A DNA stretch of 64,000 nucleotides from DAOSEK01 sp035363095 (GTDB taxonomy: Archaea > Nanobdellota > Nanobdellia > Woesearchaeales > UBA119): contig DAOSEK010000006.1 of the NCBI GenBank assembly GCA_035363095.1, forward strand, positions 19,803 to 83,802. Reading direction: 5' to 3'. The notes below the pieces were generated by a model. That model made no database searches, had not been told where the DNA came from, and saw nothing but the letters and a program-made list of their open reading frames with translations. The position numbers and the translations under genes are program-made. Shown here piece by piece: positions 36,649 to 45,265 of the stretch (within the stretch, counting starts at the first letter, position 1; every line of letters starts with the position of its first letter).

Positions 36649-37764
36649 ATGAACAGAAAAAGTGCTTTGGAATTATCTTTTAATTTTATATTTGCAATGA
36701 TCTCAGCAGTAGTGATTTTTACTATTGCTTTTGGAGTTATCAGCTCAATTACTAAGACTGCGACAGCTGAGAAATCCCTTGAATTAAAAACATATATCAC
36801 AAATCAATTTAGCTCAAACCTAAATCAGGGAGGAGAGAGCGATTATATCCCTTTGTCTTCAAATATGATTTTTAGTCAAAGCTGTGATAAGATAAGTTTT
36901 CTTGAGAATTCAATTGATACTTACAATTATCCAGTATTTTCATTAGGAAAGATAAAAACTAATACACTTGGCATTAGTACAAAGAAGATTCTATTGCCTA
37001 CTTATATTAGCAATGTGGTCTATTTGTATCCTCCTTCAAAAATCTATCTTTATTGTAAGGATTGTGATAATCCATTAGATGTGCCTGATATATTCTATCT
37101 TCTTTCAAGGTCAATTAAGCCTGCTAAACTTGCCTCGTTTAAGGACGTTTTAGAGATTAAGATAATAGGAAAAGAGTTTGATTTAACTAATGAAGAGATT
37201 AAACAGATTAAAAAATCAGATATTTTGGTGTATCCTGATAATGAAAATGCACCTGAAAATTTATGTAATTATTTTATTTGCAAAGAAATTAAAGTAGATG
37301 ACTCTTATAAATTTCAAGATTTTTATAAAAATCTAGTGTATTCTAATCGTCATGATTATCCTGTTGGTTTTGTTTCGTTTAATGGGAATACTATGTATTT
37401 TTTAGGTGAAGAAAGTCTATTTGGAGCATTACTATCTGATAATGCAAGTTTGTATGATTGTAACCTTTTAAAGATGCTTTTTGGGATTAATAGGATAAGC
37501 TCTGTAAACAAAAAACGTCTTGAGATACTAAAATTTGAAGGAGGGGCATTTTCAACTGATGATAACTGCAAAGAGATATATACATCTTCTGTAAACGCGT
37601 ATGCGGGGTTGTTAAAATTATTGGATGATTTAGTAAATCAAGATGACGATTATAATCCTAATACAATTACTCTTGATGTTCTTAAAGATATAAGAAAATC
37701 TATTTTTTTGTTATCTGAGTTAAACTATAATGCTACAAGGTATTCATGTCCTAATATCTATTAG
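36649..37764 (+). CDS. Exported protein with N-terminal hydrophobic helix (pilin-like)
   Basis: About 371 residues from the ATG at 36649 (a TTG at 36640 is also in frame). The leader NRKSALELSFNFIFAMISAVV enters a single long hydrophobic helix (about 10-32). The outer part has Cys pairs (CKDCD; CNYFICKE) and is otherwise unremarkable. Similar length, topology and direction to its neighbours suggest that it is a subunit or minor component of the same surface structure. No family recognised. Confidence 0.72.
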   Translation: MNRKSALELSFNFIFAMISAVVIFTIAFGVISSITKTATAEKSLELKTYITNQFSSNLNQGGESDYIPLSSNMIFSQSCDKISFLENSIDTYNYPVFSLGKIKTNTLGISTKKILLPTYISNVVYLYPPSKIYLYCKDCDNPLDVPDIFYLLSRSIKPAKLASFKDVLEIKIIGKEFDLTNEEIKQIKKSDILVYPDNENAPENLCNYFICKEIKVDDSYKFQDFYKNLVYSNRHDYPVGFVSFNGNTMYFLGEESLFGALLSDNASLYDCNLLKMLFGINRISSVNKKRLEILKFEGGAFSTDDNCKEIYTSSVNAYAGLLKLLDDLVNQDDDYNPNTITLDVLKDIRKSIFLLSELNYNATRYSCPNIY

Positions 37765-37805
37765 AGAAAAGAATTAAGTATCAAAAAAATGAAACTGTGA
37801 AAATA

Positions 37806-38342
37806 ATGAAAGATCAAAATAAATCAGTTGATATCATTAGATTCAATCATAAAAGCTTTAAAAAAGCTCAGTTTAAGGTAATGGAGTCAATAATGGCTCT
37901 TGTATTTATCATAATAATACTTGCTTTGGTGGGGGTTTTTGTTGCAAACAGTCAGATAAACAAATCGCAGTCGAGGATAAAAGATTCTGCAAAGGAGATT
38001 TTATCAGCAGGTGTTTTTAGGGTATTGAGTTTACCTGATTTTAAGTGCAGTATGGATTATGAGTACTATTGTGTGGATTTACAAAAGGCTCTTGCAATAC
38101 AAGAGGTTTCTGAAACAAATAGCAGTTATAGGAATTTTTTAAGAACGATAATAGGGGTGGATAGTGAGATTAGGATTATTTCAACATATCCTATTGATTT
38201 TAACTTTACTTTTTATAATTCAACAAATCCGCAAGGTTATAAAACACGTTATGTGTTAAACGTTCCTGTTTTGATATCTAACCAGTCTAATTACAATAGC
38301 TTAGGTTTTGGAGTGATTGAGGTGAAGGGTTATCTTAGGTAA
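37806..38342 (+). CDS. Pilin-like protein, KAQF-type leader
   Basis: About 178 residues; GTG at 37797 or ATG at 37806 can start it. A charged leader of about 25 residues ends FKKAQFKVMES and runs into one hydrophobic helix (about 28-50), then a small soluble domain with CSMDYEYYC. The KAQF motif before the helix is shared with the gene that follows (RKAQFEVLG), so the two are probably paralogs. The next reading frame begins one base after its stop. Confidence 0.72.
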   Translation: MKDQNKSVDIIRFNHKSFKKAQFKVMESIMALVFIIIILALVGVFVANSQINKSQSRIKDSAKEILSAGVFRVLSLPDFKCSMDYEYYCVDLQKALAIQEVSETNSSYRNFLRTIIGVDSEIRIISTYPIDFNFTFYNSTNPQGYKTRYVLNVPVLISNQSNYNSLGFGVIEVKGYLR

Positions 38343-38343
38343 A

Positions 38344-39204
38344 ATGATGGGTTTTAATAACAATAATATTAACAATATTATCAATAGTAATAGTAGTAAC
38401 AGTAGTAACAGTAGTAGCAGTAGTAACAGTAGTAGCAGTAGTAACAGTAGTAGTAGTAGCAGTAGTAGCAGTAGTAGCAGCAGTAGCAGTAGTAGTAGTA
38501 GTAACAGTAGTAACAGTAGTAGCAGTAGTAACAGTAGTAACAGTAGTAGCAGTAGTAACAGTAGTAGCAGTAGTAATAACAATAGAAATGACAATATAAA
38601 TAATGGAAGAAACAACAGTAATATAGACACCAATCCTCTGTTGTTAATAGCTAGACGGATTAGTAACAATAGTAATAATGGAAATAATAGTAATAACCGT
38701 AGTTTTCCAAAGCATTTCCAAGAGACACTTTTAAGTGCAGGTATCAATGACAATAGAAATAATAGTAGAAATATTGGTAGAAACAACAGTAATATAGACA
38801 CCAATCCTCTGTTGTTAATAGCTAGACGGATTAGTAACAATAGTAATAATGGAAATAATAGTAATAACCGTAGTTTTCCAAAGCATTTCCAAGAGACACT
38901 TTTAAGTGCAGGTATCAATGACAATAGAAATAATAGTAGAAATATTGGAAGAAACAACATTAATATAGACACCAATCCTCTGTTGTTAATAGCTAGACGG
39001 ATTAGTAATAATAGCACTAATAATAGTAGTAATAGCAATAAGAGTAATAGTAACAGTAATAGTAATAATATCAAGAATATAAATTGCAATAGTAATGATT
39101 GTAATAGAAAAGGCAATAATGACATAAACAATGACATAAACAATAAGATAAACAATGACATAAACAATAAGATAAACAATGACATAAACAATAAGATAAA
39201 CAAT
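38344..39204 (+). CDS. N-terminal part of a KAQF pilin-like protein, Ser/Asn low complexity, cut by the assembly gap
   Basis: An open frame of 287 codons running into the gap. It is almost only Ser/Asn from AGT/AGC/AAC codons, followed by 2.4 copies of a 57-residue unit (IDTNPLLLIARRIS, RSFPKHFQETLLSAGIND) and NNKI/NNDI repeats. The same NNKI periodicity continues after the gap in the frame of the downstream pilin-like domain, so I read both parts as one gene. The paralog just upstream has only a 25-residue leader at this place, so this is an insertion or repeat expansion. Whether the tract is translated is uncertain. Confidence 0.5.
38389..38577 (+). repeat. AGT/AGC/AAC trinucleotide microsatellite
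   Basis: About 190 bp of AGY and AAC triplets, encoding Ser and Asn in the gene frame. The complementary strand gives a poly-Leu frame that is an artefact. Confidence 0.9.
38611..39012 (+). repeat. 171-bp tandem repeat (57 codons), about 2.4 copies
   Basis: AACAACAGTAATATAGACAC begins units at 38611, 38782 and 38953, spaced exactly 171 bp. Copies are almost identical, so the amplification is recent. Confidence 0.92.
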
Positions 39205-39371
39205 NNNNNNNNNNNNNNNNNNNNNNNNNNNNNNNNNNNNNNNNNNNNNNNNNNNNNNNNNNNNNNNNNNNNNNNNNNNNNNNNNNNNNNNNNNNNNNNN
39301 NNNNAACAATAAGATAAACAATAAGATAAACAATAAGATAAACAATAAGATAAACAATAAGATAAACAATA
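39117..39371 (+). repeat. 12-bp/24-bp microsatellite across the assembly gap
   Basis: AACAATGACATA/AACAATAAGATA units before the gap and pure AACAATAAGATA units after it, encoding NNDI and NNKI. The gap most likely hides more of the same. Confidence 0.9.
39205..39304. other. Assembly gap (100 N)
   Basis: Exactly 100 undetermined bases, the conventional size for a scaffold gap of unknown length, placed inside the microsatellite that caused it. Confidence 0.99.
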
Positions 39372-39922
39372 TACATATTGTCAATAATGAGGATTATAAG
39401 GATTTCAGGAGCGCTAGGAAAGCTCAATTTGAGGTGTTGGGGGTTGCAGTTGTTGTTGTTCTTTGCATAATTTTTGTTGTGGCTTACTTAATCCTTTCTA
39501 ATACTCCAAACTCTCAGAAGGAATATAAAACGTTTGAATCAAAGCTTTTAATGGGCACACTTTCAATTATATCAGATTCGTCTTTGAGAATTGAAGAGTG
39601 CAAAAGGATGAGTTTAAAAGACATGCTTTGGTATTGTTTTTCAGATAATAAAAACCAAATCCCTCTTTGTAATGATAGTGATGCTGCGAATTCATTCAAC
39701 TATTGTGATTATGCGTTTGATTTAATAGAAAATGAGATTCTTAATCCTTTTTTAAGTGAGTATGGCTTTGAGTATCGTTTTCAGTTGCTCAGTAGCGAAA
39801 GTACTTTAGTAAAAGAAGTTTTTACCAAAGACGTTTCTAAATGCAAAAAGGGCTTAGTTTCAGAAAGGGTTTCCATAAGGACTTATTCAGGAAGTTATGA
39901 TATGTTTCTTTTGATATGTTAG
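39305..39922 (+). CDS. C-terminal part of the KAQF pilin-like protein
   Basis: The frame is open from the gap through NNKI repeats, then EDYKDFRSARKAQFEVLGVA, one hydrophobic helix and a soluble domain of about 135 residues with CKRMSLKDMLWYC and two more Cys. Automated calling would start it at a GTG (39434) inside the leader, but the KAQF leader upstream shows that the protein begins earlier. Organisation matches the paralog at 37806. It ends the surface cluster. Confidence 0.68.
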   Translation, partial: NNKINNKINNKINNKINNKINNIHIVNNEDYKDFRSARKAQFEVLGVAVVVVLCIIFVVAYLILSNTPNSQKEYKTFESKLLMGTLSIISDSSLRIEECKRMSLKDMLWYCFSDNKNQIPLCNDSDAANSFNYCDYAFDLIENEILNPFLSEYGFEYRFQLLSSESTLVKEVFTKDVSKCKKGLVSERVSIRTYSGSYDMFLLIC

Positions 39923-40323
39923 TTTTTTTATTAATTCTTTTTAGTATTTTAGATTTTGATACGATTATATTAATATCATCATACTAAAATAGGCATTTTA
40001 GATAAAACATTATAAAATGAAATAGATAAAATAATATAAATAAAATAATCTGCGTGACAAAATATAAAAAAGTAGACCAAAAGATACCTACTAAATGACA
40101 CTAATAAGATAAATATTCTCTATCTGACTCTAATAGCCTTATCTAAAGTATGTTATTTTCTTAATATTTTCCTAATGAATATTATCTTTTTAATGTATTA
40201 GTTTTTTTTATCATTGAGATTATTATTGAATTATATTAAATATTTGCATATTATGAAAAATCCTAAGAAAATTGCCTTAAAATTAATAAAGTATTTATAT
40301 TGTTGTTGCAATTTTTAAAAAGT
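39923..40323. other. Intergenic stretch with nothing recognised
   Basis: 400 bp, strongly AT-rich, without repeats, RNA signatures or credible reading frames. Confidence 0.5.
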
Positions 40324-41082
40324 ATGAAGATCCAAGAGACGCTTGATTATATAAAGGCCTATATGGAATTAGGATATACAAAAAAGCAGATTGTGGATAT
40401 TTTGATAAAAAAAGGGGTCACTTTAAGCGAGATTGAGCTTTGTTTTAAAAGCCTTGGAGTGTATTCTGTTGAGGATTTAGCATCCACTGATTATCTTTAT
40501 AATAATCTGTTGATAACACTTTTAGAGAACGACTGGAAAGATGTAACCACTTTTATGGTTTCTCTTCATACAATCACTAAATGGGATTTTATATGCAGTA
40601 CTAAAAAAGGGGGTTTTGAATGGTTTTTGATTATTAAAAGAACTGGAGATTTGGATGATAAAGGAGTAAATAACATTGCAATTGCTTTTAGCCAGCTATC
40701 TGCGAAATTATCCCATCCAAGCGTCGGGTTTTTACTATTTTTTATATCTGATAGTGTATATTATACAGCCTCAAAGAAATTTTTATCCCTTAAAAACGAG
40801 ATTAATTACTCGGATTTATTACATGGTATTGGCAGGACTTATTTAGTTGATATGACATCAAGAAAGTGTCTTGGAAAGGAGTTTGTATTTCCAATTGCTA
40901 AATCTAGTTTTGCTTCAAGACAAAAACATGTTATTGAATCTGAATTAAGACTTGATATAGACCTTTTTGAAAGGGAGTCTTATGCGCGAAAAAGAAAGTC
41001 TTTACGAGCAATATTTAGTGCCTTGATAATTATTATTATTCTTATAATATCTCTTTTTTTAATTAATTTATATTTTGTTTAA
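40324..41082 (+). CDS. Tail-anchored protein of unknown function
   Basis: 252 residues from the ATG at 40324 (an upstream TTG is unlikely). The first 45 residues form two helical hairpins of the pattern GYTKKQIVDILIKKG, as in small helical adaptor repeats. The middle is an alpha/beta domain (about 60-205) with no motif I know. A single hydrophobic helix at the very end (about 229-250) would anchor it in the membrane with the body in the cytoplasm. Not obviously linked to its neighbours. Confidence 0.7.
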   Translation: MKIQETLDYIKAYMELGYTKKQIVDILIKKGVTLSEIELCFKSLGVYSVEDLASTDYLYNNLLITLLENDWKDVTTFMVSLHTITKWDFICSTKKGGFEWFLIIKRTGDLDDKGVNNIAIAFSQLSAKLSHPSVGFLLFFISDSVYYTASKKFLSLKNEINYSDLLHGIGRTYLVDMTSRKCLGKEFVFPIAKSSFASRQKHVIESELRLDIDLFERESYARKRKSLRAIFSALIIIIILIISLFLINLYFV

Positions 41083-41115
41083 TTCTGTTTTTTAATTTTG
41101 CCAAGTTATTTTTAT

Positions 41116-41286
41116 GATTTCATGAAATCATCGCTCATTTTGCATAATCTATTCTTTGGGCATAAAGTTTGAAGAGGTGGATTCACAAAACGATTAACAA
41201 AGACAAATTTAGTTATTTTAGTTATTTATTATATCTAATATCTGTGAAATAACTAAAGCATTTATGCTTGAAGGTTTTTTCATTTC
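41116..41286 (+). repeat. Dispersed repeat module 2, diverged copy
   Basis: Starts with GATTTCATGAAATC and has CATAAAGTTTGAAGAGGTGG, ACGATTAAC and GCATTTATGCTTGAAGG. The central part has its own 11-bp stem, TTTAGTTATTT (41208-41218) with AAATAACTAAA (41247-41257). It stands without module 1, upstream of the sulfur-carrier gene. Confidence 0.7.
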
Positions 41287-41350
41287 TAATCTATATTTTG
41301 TATTTTTAATTTTGACAAACTATTTAAATTAACTAAATTACTTAGTTTTT

Positions 41351-41539
41351 ATGAAGCTGAAATACGAAAATAAAATAAAAGAAATCGAGTTTTTTGGGAA
41401 AGTTAAGGAGCTTTTAAAAAAAGAGAATATAAACCCTGAAACGGTTGTTGTGGTTAAAAACGGGGAAGTGATAAGTGAAGATGAAAGAGTTAATAATGAT
41501 GAGGAACTAGAATTGATTTCTGTTGTTTCAGGTGGCTAG
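41351..41539 (+). CDS. ThiS/MoaD-like ubiquitin-fold sulfur carrier
   Basis: 62 residues. The fold pattern is beta-grasp (MKLKYENKIKEIEF, VVVVKNGEVISEDERVNN, DEELELISVV) and it ends in the obligatory Gly-Gly (SVVSGG). The tail is activated by an E1-like enzyme and carries sulfur as a thiocarboxylate. TtuB-type carriers feed TtuA/Ncs6 thiolases, and such a thiolase is at 20522; ThiS for thiamine is an alternative. No E1 or thiamine gene is in the window. It is transcribed alone, upstream of trm5. Confidence 0.85.
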   Translation: MKLKYENKIKEIEFFGKVKELLKKENINPETVVVVKNGEVISEDERVNNDEELELISVVSGG

Positions 41540-41622
41540 GTTAGTTATTAAATATATTTATTATTACGGTTCATACTACTAGAACTATGTTAAAATTCAT
41601 ACCTGTTGGCTTATGTGTTTAT

Positions 41623-41678
41623 CTGAGAGATTTTATCTGAGAGATTTTATGTGAAAGATTTTAGGTGAGAGATTTATT
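41623..41678 (+). repeat. 14-bp tandem repeat across the trm5 start
   Basis: Four units: CTGAGAGATTTTAT twice, then GTGAAAGATTTTAG and GTGAGAGATTTATT, at 41623, 41637, 41651 and 41665. The last unit contains the possible GTG start of trm5, and AGGTGA across the third and fourth units looks like a Shine-Dalgarno for a TTG at 41677. Confidence 0.85.
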
Positions 41679-42714
41679 GAAAGGGGTCATTGTAAATGTT
41701 TTGGAGATTGAAAGTGTTAAAAAATTTCTTTTATCTAAATCTATTGCTTTAAAAGGGCAAAAGATAATTAAAAAAGGGGATGAGTTTGTAATCCCTATTA
41801 TAAATGACTATCCTAAATCCCTCTCAAAAAAATACAAGATAATTGATGTTTCTATTAACCCAAAACCAAAACCTAAATCCTTTAAAGAACTTGCCAAAGA
41901 GATTATTCCAAAAGAGAAATTTGTTCTTTTAAAGACTGCTTATGATGTTTTGGGCTCAATTGGGATTCTAGAGATTGATAAAGAACTTTTTGAGTATAAG
42001 CAGGCTCTTGGTAAAGCACTTTTAAAATCAAATAAAAACCTCAAAACTGCTTTAAGAAAATCAGGGTCTCATGAAGGGGATTACAGGATTCAAGGATTTG
42101 AGCATCTTGCAGGTGAAAAAACCACAATCTCCCTACACAAAGAGAATAATGTGTTGATTGCCCTAGATATCTCAAAGATGTATTTTTCGCCAAGACTTTC
42201 TACTGAAAGAAAAAGGATTTCCCAATTGGTTAAACCTAAAGAAGATGTGCTTGTAATGTTTAGTGGATGTGCTCCTTATGTGTGTGTAATTGCAAAAAAC
42301 AGCTTGGCAAAATCAGTAATGGGCGTCGAGATAAATAAGGAGGCTCATAATTATGGGCTTAAAAATCTTGAGAAAAATAAGATTAAGAATGCCTTGGTTG
42401 TAAATGGCGATGTAAGAGAGGTTTTGCCCAAAATAAAAGAAAGATTTGATAGAATCATAATGCCTCTCCCAAAGAATGCAGGTGAGTTCTTGGATAGCGC
42501 TTTTTTAGTGTGTAAAAAAGATGCTTGGATTCATATGTATGAGTTTGCAAAAGAGGAGGATTTTAAAAATATTGAAGATTTTGTAAAAAAAGAGTGTAAG
42601 AATAATTCTTTTTTAGTTAAATCAATAAAAACCTATAAATGCGGTCAGCAATCCCCAAGAGAATATAGGATATGTGTAGATTTTCACATTAAAAAAAACC
42701 TTTTGAATAAATAA
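41665..42714 (+). CDS. trm5: tRNA (guanine37-N1)-methyltransferase Trm5
   Basis: About 345-349 residues. Trm5 methylates G37 next to the anticodon using S-adenosylmethionine, which prevents frameshifting. Markers are the HLAGEKTTISLHKE segment, YFSPRLSTERKRIS, the SAM site MFSGCAPYVCVIA (usually FAGVGPF), GVEINKEAHNYGLKNLEKN, VNGDVREV and the motif-IV IIMPLPKNAGEFL (the usual NLP is MPLP). The start is GTG at 41665 or, with a better ribosome site, TTG at 41677; both are inside the 14-bp repeat. The short N-terminal domain is lightly conserved. Confidence 0.93.
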   Translation: MRDLLKGVIVNVLEIESVKKFLLSKSIALKGQKIIKKGDEFVIPIINDYPKSLSKKYKIIDVSINPKPKPKSFKELAKEIIPKEKFVLLKTAYDVLGSIGILEIDKELFEYKQALGKALLKSNKNLKTALRKSGSHEGDYRIQGFEHLAGEKTTISLHKENNVLIALDISKMYFSPRLSTERKRISQLVKPKEDVLVMFSGCAPYVCVIAKNSLAKSVMGVEINKEAHNYGLKNLEKNKIKNALVVNGDVREVLPKIKERFDRIIMPLPKNAGEFLDSAFLVCKKDAWIHMYEFAKEEDFKNIEDFVKKECKNNSFLVKSIKTYKCGQQSPREYRICVDFHIKKNLLNK

Positions 42715-42732
42715 ACTAAAGTAGCTTTAGTT

Positions 42733-43767
42733 TCAAAGCCAGTTACCTAAAGAGCTTTGTGATTTCTCTTTTGTTTTTTTTGCGATTTTTAAAAGGGATG
42801 ATTCAATCCTGTCATTAGAAAATTCATTCTCTAAAACTAATATTTCTTTCACTTTATTTATGTCGGGCGCTTTAAATTCAACTGAATAATTAGTATTTAT
42901 TGGCATATTTTTGATTAGATCAAATATCTCTTTCCAAGAACCGTTTGATTCTTCATCCCACAAAACTTCTTTAAATAACATATCAAAGTTTTGGTTGTGT
43001 TTTTTTACAAGTGCTAATCCTTTTTTTGGGCCGATTCCATTAATCCCGCTTTGGGTAAAATCATTTCCTACAAGCATTGACAGTACAATCAGTTCATCAT
43101 TAGATATGCCTAAATTTTTTAGGTTATCCTCAAGTGATATTAGCTCTATTTCTACATCATTATATAATAGAGAATTCGCCTTCTTTTTTTTGGCACCCTT
43201 ATTTAGATTTCTCACAACTTTACAAGCGCCAAATACTAATGAATCAAAATCCTGTGAAGCACAGCAAAATGCATCATTATTTCTTACAAGATAAGCTGCT
43301 TGGGCTTCCCCTTCGCTTGGAGCTTGAATATAAGGGATACCCAAGGCGTCTAAGAGTCTTTTAGAGTCTAAAATCATCTTAGGGCTTAATTTTGAGGTCA
43401 TCTTGGAGTATTTCTTCATCGACTCTATATCTTGCTTGTCTATTGCTTCTTTTAGCTTAAGCTCTGCTTTTATCTTGCGCTCTTTTCTTATTTCTTGCTC
43501 TTTTTGCTTTAAAGAAGGAGGGGTGCCGTCAAAGACGAAAATAGGGCGTATGTTGTTTTCTAAAAGAAAGATGCATCTTGAAAAAAGCCCTGCTAAATGA
43601 CTTGTTATCTCTCCTTTTGAGTTCATTAAAAGAGCGCCGTCATATTGTCTTATTGAAGACAGGAACTGATAAAGCCAGTTCAGAGAGTCTACTGCTATTT
43701 TTTTACCAGATAAGAAGTCTATTTGTATATTTTCAATCTTTAGTAATGATTTTATTTGGGTTCCCAT
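42733..43767 (-). CDS. fen: Flap endonuclease 1
   Basis: 344 residues. Structure-specific nuclease that removes 5' flaps in Okazaki-fragment maturation and repair. The N-terminus MGTQIKSLL is the family start (Met removed, Gly as N-terminus). Active-site segments are FVFDGTPPSLK, PSEGEAQAAYLV, ASQDFDSLVFGA and GNDFTQSGINGIGPKKG (helix-hairpin-helix). The last residues SQSSLGNWL form a PCNA-binding box. With PolD in the same window, two PCNA clients are seen. It faces trm5. Confidence 0.95.
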   Translation of the reverse strand: MGTQIKSLLKIENIQIDFLSGKKIAVDSLNWLYQFLSSIRQYDGALLMNSKGEITSHLAGLFSRCIFLLENNIRPIFVFDGTPPSLKQKEQEIRKERKIKAELKLKEAIDKQDIESMKKYSKMTSKLSPKMILDSKRLLDALGIPYIQAPSEGEAQAAYLVRNNDAFCCASQDFDSLVFGACKVVRNLNKGAKKKKANSLLYNDVEIELISLEDNLKNLGISNDELIVLSMLVGNDFTQSGINGIGPKKGLALVKKHNQNFDMLFKEVLWDEESNGSWKEIFDLIKNMPINTNYSVEFKAPDINKVKEILVLENEFSNDRIESSLLKIAKKTKEKSQSSLGNWL

Positions 43768-43837
43768 TTTTAAGATTATTTTTTAAAATTCTATTTGGTT
43801 TATCTTTTTTTAACAGGTTTTAATATTTTTGGAGCTA

Positions 43838-44166
43838 TAATTTGATAATTTCTATATTGGTTTTGGCAAGTATTTCCTGAGCTGGTTTTGATAGTGTTCC
43901 TGAGTATAATACTAGTAATGGTAGTTAGTAAGCACTTGTTTTAATGTTATATTTTTATTATTTCTATGTTTGTTTTGGCAAGTATTTCCTGAGCTGGTTT
44001 TGATAGTGTTCCTGAGTATAATACTAGTAATGGTAGTGAGTAAGCACTTGTTTTTAATGTTATATTTTTATTATTTCTATGTTTGTTTTGACAAGTATTT
44101 CCTGAGCTGGTTTTGATAGTGTTCCTGAGTATAATACTAGTAATGGTAGTGAGTAAGCACTTGATT
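43838..44166 (-). repeat. 112-bp tandem repeat duplicating the 3' end of the winged-helix gene
   Basis: Three copies with starts such as GGCAAGTATTTCCTGAGCTG at 43865, 43977 and 44090 (spacing 112-113). The first in transcription order (44090) is the true end of the coding region; two further copies lie beyond the stop codon. Identity is over 90 percent, so duplication is recent. Confidence 0.9.
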
Positions 44167-45259
44167 TAAGGAATGCTAAAGCTAAGTCTTTATCGCTTAT
44201 TCGTTTGCCTTTTAGCAGGCTTATAAAAAACCTGATTTTTTTAGCAGATAAAAGCCTTGCAAAGCCAAAGATTTCTTTTCCTTTTTTATCTTGAAATCCT
44301 AATTCGAACTCAAAGCCTTTTTCTAAGAGTAGAGATGTTATTTTTTCTTTTTGTTTTTCATCAAGTGAGAAGATTTTGCCTGCTTTTATTTCAAGCTCTA
44401 GTTCTTTTGGAAGGGATGATAGGTCTATTCCTTTAAAAGGAGTTAGGTCTATGTCTTGAGGTCTTAGCGATTTTTTAGATTTTTTTTGGTTTGTGATTTG
44501 TTCTTTTTCATGGTGTGTAGTCTTGTCATCGCTTTTAGGGATTTCGCTTGGTTTTAAGTTGGTTTTATCATAAGAATTATTGTTTTCAATTAGGGTCTTT
44601 TGCTTTTCGTGTTCTTGTTCTTTGTATTTAAGCTCTTGAGGGATGGCTTTTTGTTGTTCTTTTAGGTCTTCTTTTTCTTCAGAGGAAATATTTGTTTTTT
44701 TGTTAGCTTCATGGTTTATTATGGTGATTTCATTATCTTTTGGATTTTGATTTTTTGATTGATTGTTGTCTGAATCTGTGTTAGTATTTGCTTCTTTTTG
44801 GATTTCTTTTTTTAATGGGTAATATTTTTGTTTTATTAGTGATGAGATTTCCTCATTTTTAACATAGTACCATTTCCAGTATTTTTCTTGTGCTCCATCA
44901 GAGGCCTCGACTACTATTGGTTTTGCAAAGTCTTTTATTAAGGCCATTGCAACCCTTAGCTGAGGGGTTAGTTGAGAATCTTTTACTACTTTTTCAGATT
45001 TAATAAAAGAGAAGGCATCTTTTTCTTTGGCACTTAGATGTTCAGAAAATTTTTCTAATTGATTTTGCATGTTTGGAAGATAGTATAGCGGGGAGCCACC
45101 AATTTTTAAATTTGAGATATGCACTTTGTTTTGTGAGGTGAGCTCAGCTAGATATGCTGAGGCTATTATTGTGTCTAACCCCAGTGCTTTTGCTACTCTC
45201 ATCGGAAGACTTGGGCCATTAAGCCTAATATATTCTAAAATCCTTTGTTTATGATCCAT
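44060..45259 (-). CDS. Winged-helix protein with a charged linker and nuclease-like C-terminal domain
   Basis: 399 residues, no named family. Residues 1-60 look like a winged helix (KQRILEYIRLNGPSLPMRVA, LGLDTIIASAYLAELTSQ). A second alpha/beta part (60-140) is followed by a Lys/Glu/Asn-rich linker (about 150-270). The C-terminal part (FELGFQDKKGKEIFGFARL, KDLALAFLKSS, LPLLVLYSG) has the order of a restriction-endonuclease-like core, but the catalytic D/E-x-K is not clear, so this is only a suggestion. It lies 6 bp downstream of endA, in one operon. Its last 112 bp are tandemly duplicated. Confidence 0.7.
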   Translation of the reverse strand: MDHKQRILEYIRLNGPSLPMRVAKALGLDTIIASAYLAELTSQNKVHISNLKIGGSPLYYLPNMQNQLEKFSEHLSAKEKDAFSFIKSEKVVKDSQLTPQLRVAMALIKDFAKPIVVEASDGAQEKYWKWYYVKNEEISSLIKQKYYPLKKEIQKEANTNTDSDNNQSKNQNPKDNEITIINHEANKKTNISSEEKEDLKEQQKAIPQELKYKEQEHEKQKTLIENNNSYDKTNLKPSEIPKSDDKTTHHEKEQITNQKKSKKSLRPQDIDLTPFKGIDLSSLPKELELEIKAGKIFSLDEKQKEKITSLLLEKGFEFELGFQDKKGKEIFGFARLLSAKKIRFFISLLKGKRISDKDLALAFLKSSAYSLPLLVLYSGTLSKPAQEILVKTNIEIIKI

Positions 45260-45265
45260 ATTAGT

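Noticed and set aside
38301..39203. 300-codon minus-strand frame made almost only of Leu
   Set aside because: It is the complement of the AGT/AGC/AAC microsatellite; the plus-strand frame is continuous with the pilin-like domain after the gap.
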